Positions 61,871-64,000 of a DNA stretch of 64,000 nucleotides are shown piece by piece (the stretch's first letter is position 1; each line of letters opens with the position of its first letter). The notes below the pieces were generated by a model that saw only the letters and a list, made by a program, of their open reading frames with translations, did not search any database and was not told the origin of the DNA. The DNA is taken from assembly GCF_010365285.1 (NCBI RefSeq), contig NZ_CP048286.1:1817001-1881000 (forward strand). Direction: 5' to 3'. The position numbers and the translations under genes are program-made. This DNA is from Paenibacillus rhizovicinus (GTDB taxonomy: Bacteria > Bacillota > Bacilli > Paenibacillales > Paenibacillaceae).

Positions 61871-64000
61871 TTACATGGCATGGCGTTTGCGGTAATCCAC
61901 GGGCGAGACGCCCTCCACTTTGCGGAAGACTCGGCGGAATGTCGCCGCGTTCACGTAACCGACGCGTTCGCCGACTTCCTGGATCGAATCCGGCTGTTCC
62001 AACAGCCGCTTCTTCGCTTCCATTATGCGCAGCTGGGACAGATAGTCAAGGAAGTTCTCGCCGAATTCCTCTTTGAACAGCTGGCTGATATATTTGGCGC
62101 TGATGCCGAATTTATCGCCTAGGTATTCCAGCGACAGTTCCGAATTCGCGTAGTCTTGCCCGATGTAATCTCTAATCTCCTGGAGCAGCTGATGATGCTG
62201 GCGATGACTGGCGAGCAGCGCCATCTGTTCAGCGTTCCGCGCCAGCGTGGCGCCGAAGAGCAGTTGCAGCTCGTCGAGCGTATCGAACTCCTCGATCGCC
62301 TGCTGCAACGGAGGGGAAGTATCATTCATCCATACATCGTAATATTCCTTCGAGGCTTGGGACAATTGAAGGTCCAGATGGTCGACAAAATACCGGCACA
62401 AGCCCGCGATCTCGTTCTTCGGCAGGAAGCAGCTGCGCATCCCCTTGAAGAAGTCGTCGAAGCCGTCCTTCCAATCGGAATCGTGAAGACGGAGCTGCTG
62501 AATCAGCCGATGAATCGCCTGCAGATGTTTGTTCGTTTCCTTGGCCGTCGCTTGCTGCGTCTCCTTGTAGGCGATAACGCGATTATGACCGAGCGCCGCC
62601 TTGAACGTCAACGCCGTCAATGCCTGGCGATTGGACGTCCCCGCTCCTGTACCTTCACCTGCCCTTACTCTTGCCTCTGCTCCTGCTCCTGCTCCTGCAC
62701 CTTCACCTGCCCTTACTCTTGCCTCTGCTCCTGCACCTTCACCTGCCCTTACTCTTGCCTCTGCTCCTGCTCCTGCTCTTACCTCCGCCCCCTCACCTGC
62801 TCCCGTCCCAATCCCCTCTCTCGTTCCTCTCCCCGCCATTCCCCCTGCGACTGCTCCCGATTCTCCGCCCGCTCCACTTCCAGCCTCAACGGCCTCCCCT
62901 AAGCCAATCGTCACCGAGAAAGCCAAATGCGCATGCACCCAGGCGGTGAGACGCTGCGCCGTATCCGCTGCCGCAGCGGCCTCTTCATCCTCGCCGGTCA
63001 TGAAGAGAATCCCTGTCAGCTGCAGCGGCGCCGTCCATTCCAGCCATACGCTCATCTGCTGGTGCATCGTGAACATTTCATGAGCCGCGCTGCTGATGAC
63101 GAATTTGAACAACGACTGATCGCGGCTCTTGTAGCGGCCGAACGCATGCTCCGGATGATCGATTTCGATCACGAACACCTGCAGCCTGTCATGGAGCGGC
63201 AGGCCGGACGAAACGATGCTTGGCGCGTATCCGCCCTCCTTGCGTCCGCTCCCCGCATGCCCGCTCTCTTGCAGCCCGCTCTCCGCATGTCCGCCTTCCT
63301 GGAATCCGCTATCGGACAGAAGCTCGCGGAATAGCGCCTTCTGCTTGCGTGCCGCCGTCCTTTGGTTCTCCTGCTGGAACACCTTCGTCTGCTCGGCAAA
63401 GTTGTTGATCGCCGTTTCGATAAACGTGAATTCATCGACGGCCAGCCTCCCGAGCGCCGGCTTTCCGGTACCGAACTGATCCTGAATGCGGAAGACGAGA
63501 TCCGCGATCGGCTTGTAATTCTTCCGCGTAATGTAGACGATCGAGACGCCGCCCGCGACAAAAACGAGCAGGCCCAGCATCAGCCACACGCTCGATATGC
63601 CCGAGATCGCGGCAACCGTCTTCCCGTTCGTGACGCCGCTCTCCGCCGTCCATCCCGTATAGGACGACGTCTGGCTGGCGAGCACGCGCCTGCGATCCGG
63701 CTCACCCTTCGCATGAAACAACGGATTGCCGCCGTTATCGTACAGCTGGACGAACGCGCGCTCCGGATCGTACATCTCGCCAAGCATGTTGCGGAGCGAG
63801 GCCAGACTGATATTCACGACGATCATCCCGTCCGCGCCGTTGGTGATCGCAACGTTATGCACGAGGCTGATAACCTCTTTGGGCTGCAGGTTCGAAAATT
63901 CGCGGTAGGTGCGGAACGTGCTCCACATGGAGGTGTACGACATTTTGCCCTGCTGCTGGCTGCGGATGAAATCAATGTCCGAGAAGGCGTCCATCTTCGT
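61871..64000 (-). CDS. Membrane-bound AraC sensor-regulator, N-terminus beyond the window
   Basis: The last 709 residues are visible; the start lies outside the window. The visible part opens in an extracytoplasmic sensor domain, followed by a membrane helix (SVWLMLGLLVFVAGGVSIVYI), a HAMP-like linker, a middle domain and a C-terminal double helix-turn-helix (LSLEYLGDKFGISAKYISQLFKE and IQEVGERVGYVNAATFRRVFRKVEG). Two low-complexity insertions interrupt the middle: GGHAESGLQESGHAGSG-like units near 63215-63320 and a Gly/Ala/Glu-rich stretch (62640-62820) with AEARVRAGEGAGA units repeated in frame, 48 and 36 nt apart. It lies 2 kb from the second importer, which it may control. Confidence 0.88.
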   Translation of the reverse strand, partial: TKMDAFSDIDFIRSQQQGKMSYTSMWSTFRTYREFSNLQPKEVISLVHNVAITNGADGMIVVNISLASLRNMLGEMYDPERAFVQLYDNGGNPLFHAKGEPDRRRVLASQTSSYTGWTAESGVTNGKTVAAISGISSVWLMLGLLVFVAGGVSIVYITRKNYKPIADLVFRIQDQFGTGKPALGRLAVDEFTFIETAINNFAEQTKVFQQENQRTAARKQKALFRELLSDSGFQEGGHAESGLQESGHAGSGRKEGGYAPSIVSSGLPLHDRLQVFVIEIDHPEHAFGRYKSRDQSLFKFVISSAAHEMFTMHQQMSVWLEWTAPLQLTGILFMTGEDEEAAAAADTAQRLTAWVHAHLAFSVTIGLGEAVEAGSGAGGESGAVAGGMAGRGTREGIGTGAGEGAEVRAGAGAEARVRAGEGAGAEARVRAGEGAGAGAGAEARVRAGEGTGAGTSNRQALTALTFKAALGHNRVIAYKETQQATAKETNKHLQAIHRLIQQLRLHDSDWKDGFDDFFKGMRSCFLPKNEIAGLCRYFVDHLDLQLSQASKEYYDVWMNDTSPPLQQAIEEFDTLDELQLLFGATLARNAEQMALLASHRQHHQLLQEIRDYIGQDYANSELSLEYLGDKFGISAKYISQLFKEEFGENFLDYLSQLRIMEAKKRLLEQPDSIQEVGERVGYVNAATFRRVFRKVEGVSPVDYRKRHAM

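Overview
The window looks like chromosomal DNA of a GC-rich, endospore-forming member of the Paenibacillaceae (Paenibacillus or Cohnella type). The signs are a kapB homologue, AGGAGG-type ribosome binding sites with several GTG and TTG starts, a CotD-like spore coat protein, two sugar importers of the LplB/YtcP type without their own ATPase, many AraC regulators (two of them membrane-anchored sensors), and lipoproteins with Gram-positive lipoboxes. I saw no rRNA, tRNA, transposase, phage gene or CRISPR array.

Layout. 1-10993: a TetR repressor with its own operator, kapB, a diacylglycerol-type glycosyltransferase, a methyltransferase, an NlpC/P60 wall hydrolase, small zinc-ribbon and KTSC-like proteins, an ABC-F ATPase, a metallo-beta-lactamase-fold hydrolase and a CvfC-type HEAT protein. 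11795-15192: a GH78 alpha-L-rhamnosidase facing a divergent AraC regulator. 15231-19968: a secreted transglutaminase-like protein and a minus-strand run of thioredoxin-like, M20, GNAT and luciferase-like genes. 20192-25089: two alcohol-dehydrogenase-like genes facing an AraC gene, a spore-coat-like gene and an aldo/keto reductase. 26656-35771: a sugar-utilisation locus with a parallel beta-helix enzyme, a membrane-bound AraC sensor, two permeases and a frameshifted solute-binding lipoprotein. 35835-48940: mostly single-gene units (BNR lipoprotein, SDR, phosphotransferases, stalk/PKD secreted protein, Na+/H+ antiporter, acetyltransferases, methyltransferase, sugar kinase-like, nucleoside hydrolase, VOC protein, small secreted protein). 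49096-54606: a giant leaderless protein with a choice-of-anchor A domain and 15 DUF11 repeats. 55101-64000: a second importer operon with its AraC gene, a 2 kb non-coding repeat block, and a second membrane AraC sensor cut by the window edge.

How the genes fit together. The three glycan loci share one design: an AraC-type regulator (cytosolic or membrane-bound) next to an enzyme or an LplB/YtcP/LplA-type importer. The importers presumably borrow a shared MsmX-like ATPase encoded elsewhere. One good cre (CcpA) site lies before the second solute-binding gene.

The most unusual feature lies between the genes. Several intergenic regions carry repeats with a period of about 43-52 bp. They include a four-copy palindrome array at exactly 52 bp, three nested inverted-repeat elements of 180-193 bp whose arms are offset by 50 bp, and a scattered 17-nt motif. 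A separate 13-nt GC-rich minisatellite fills about 570 bp. Minus-strand genes are punctuated by clear rho-independent terminators. All functions are assigned by reading the sequence; no database search was run.
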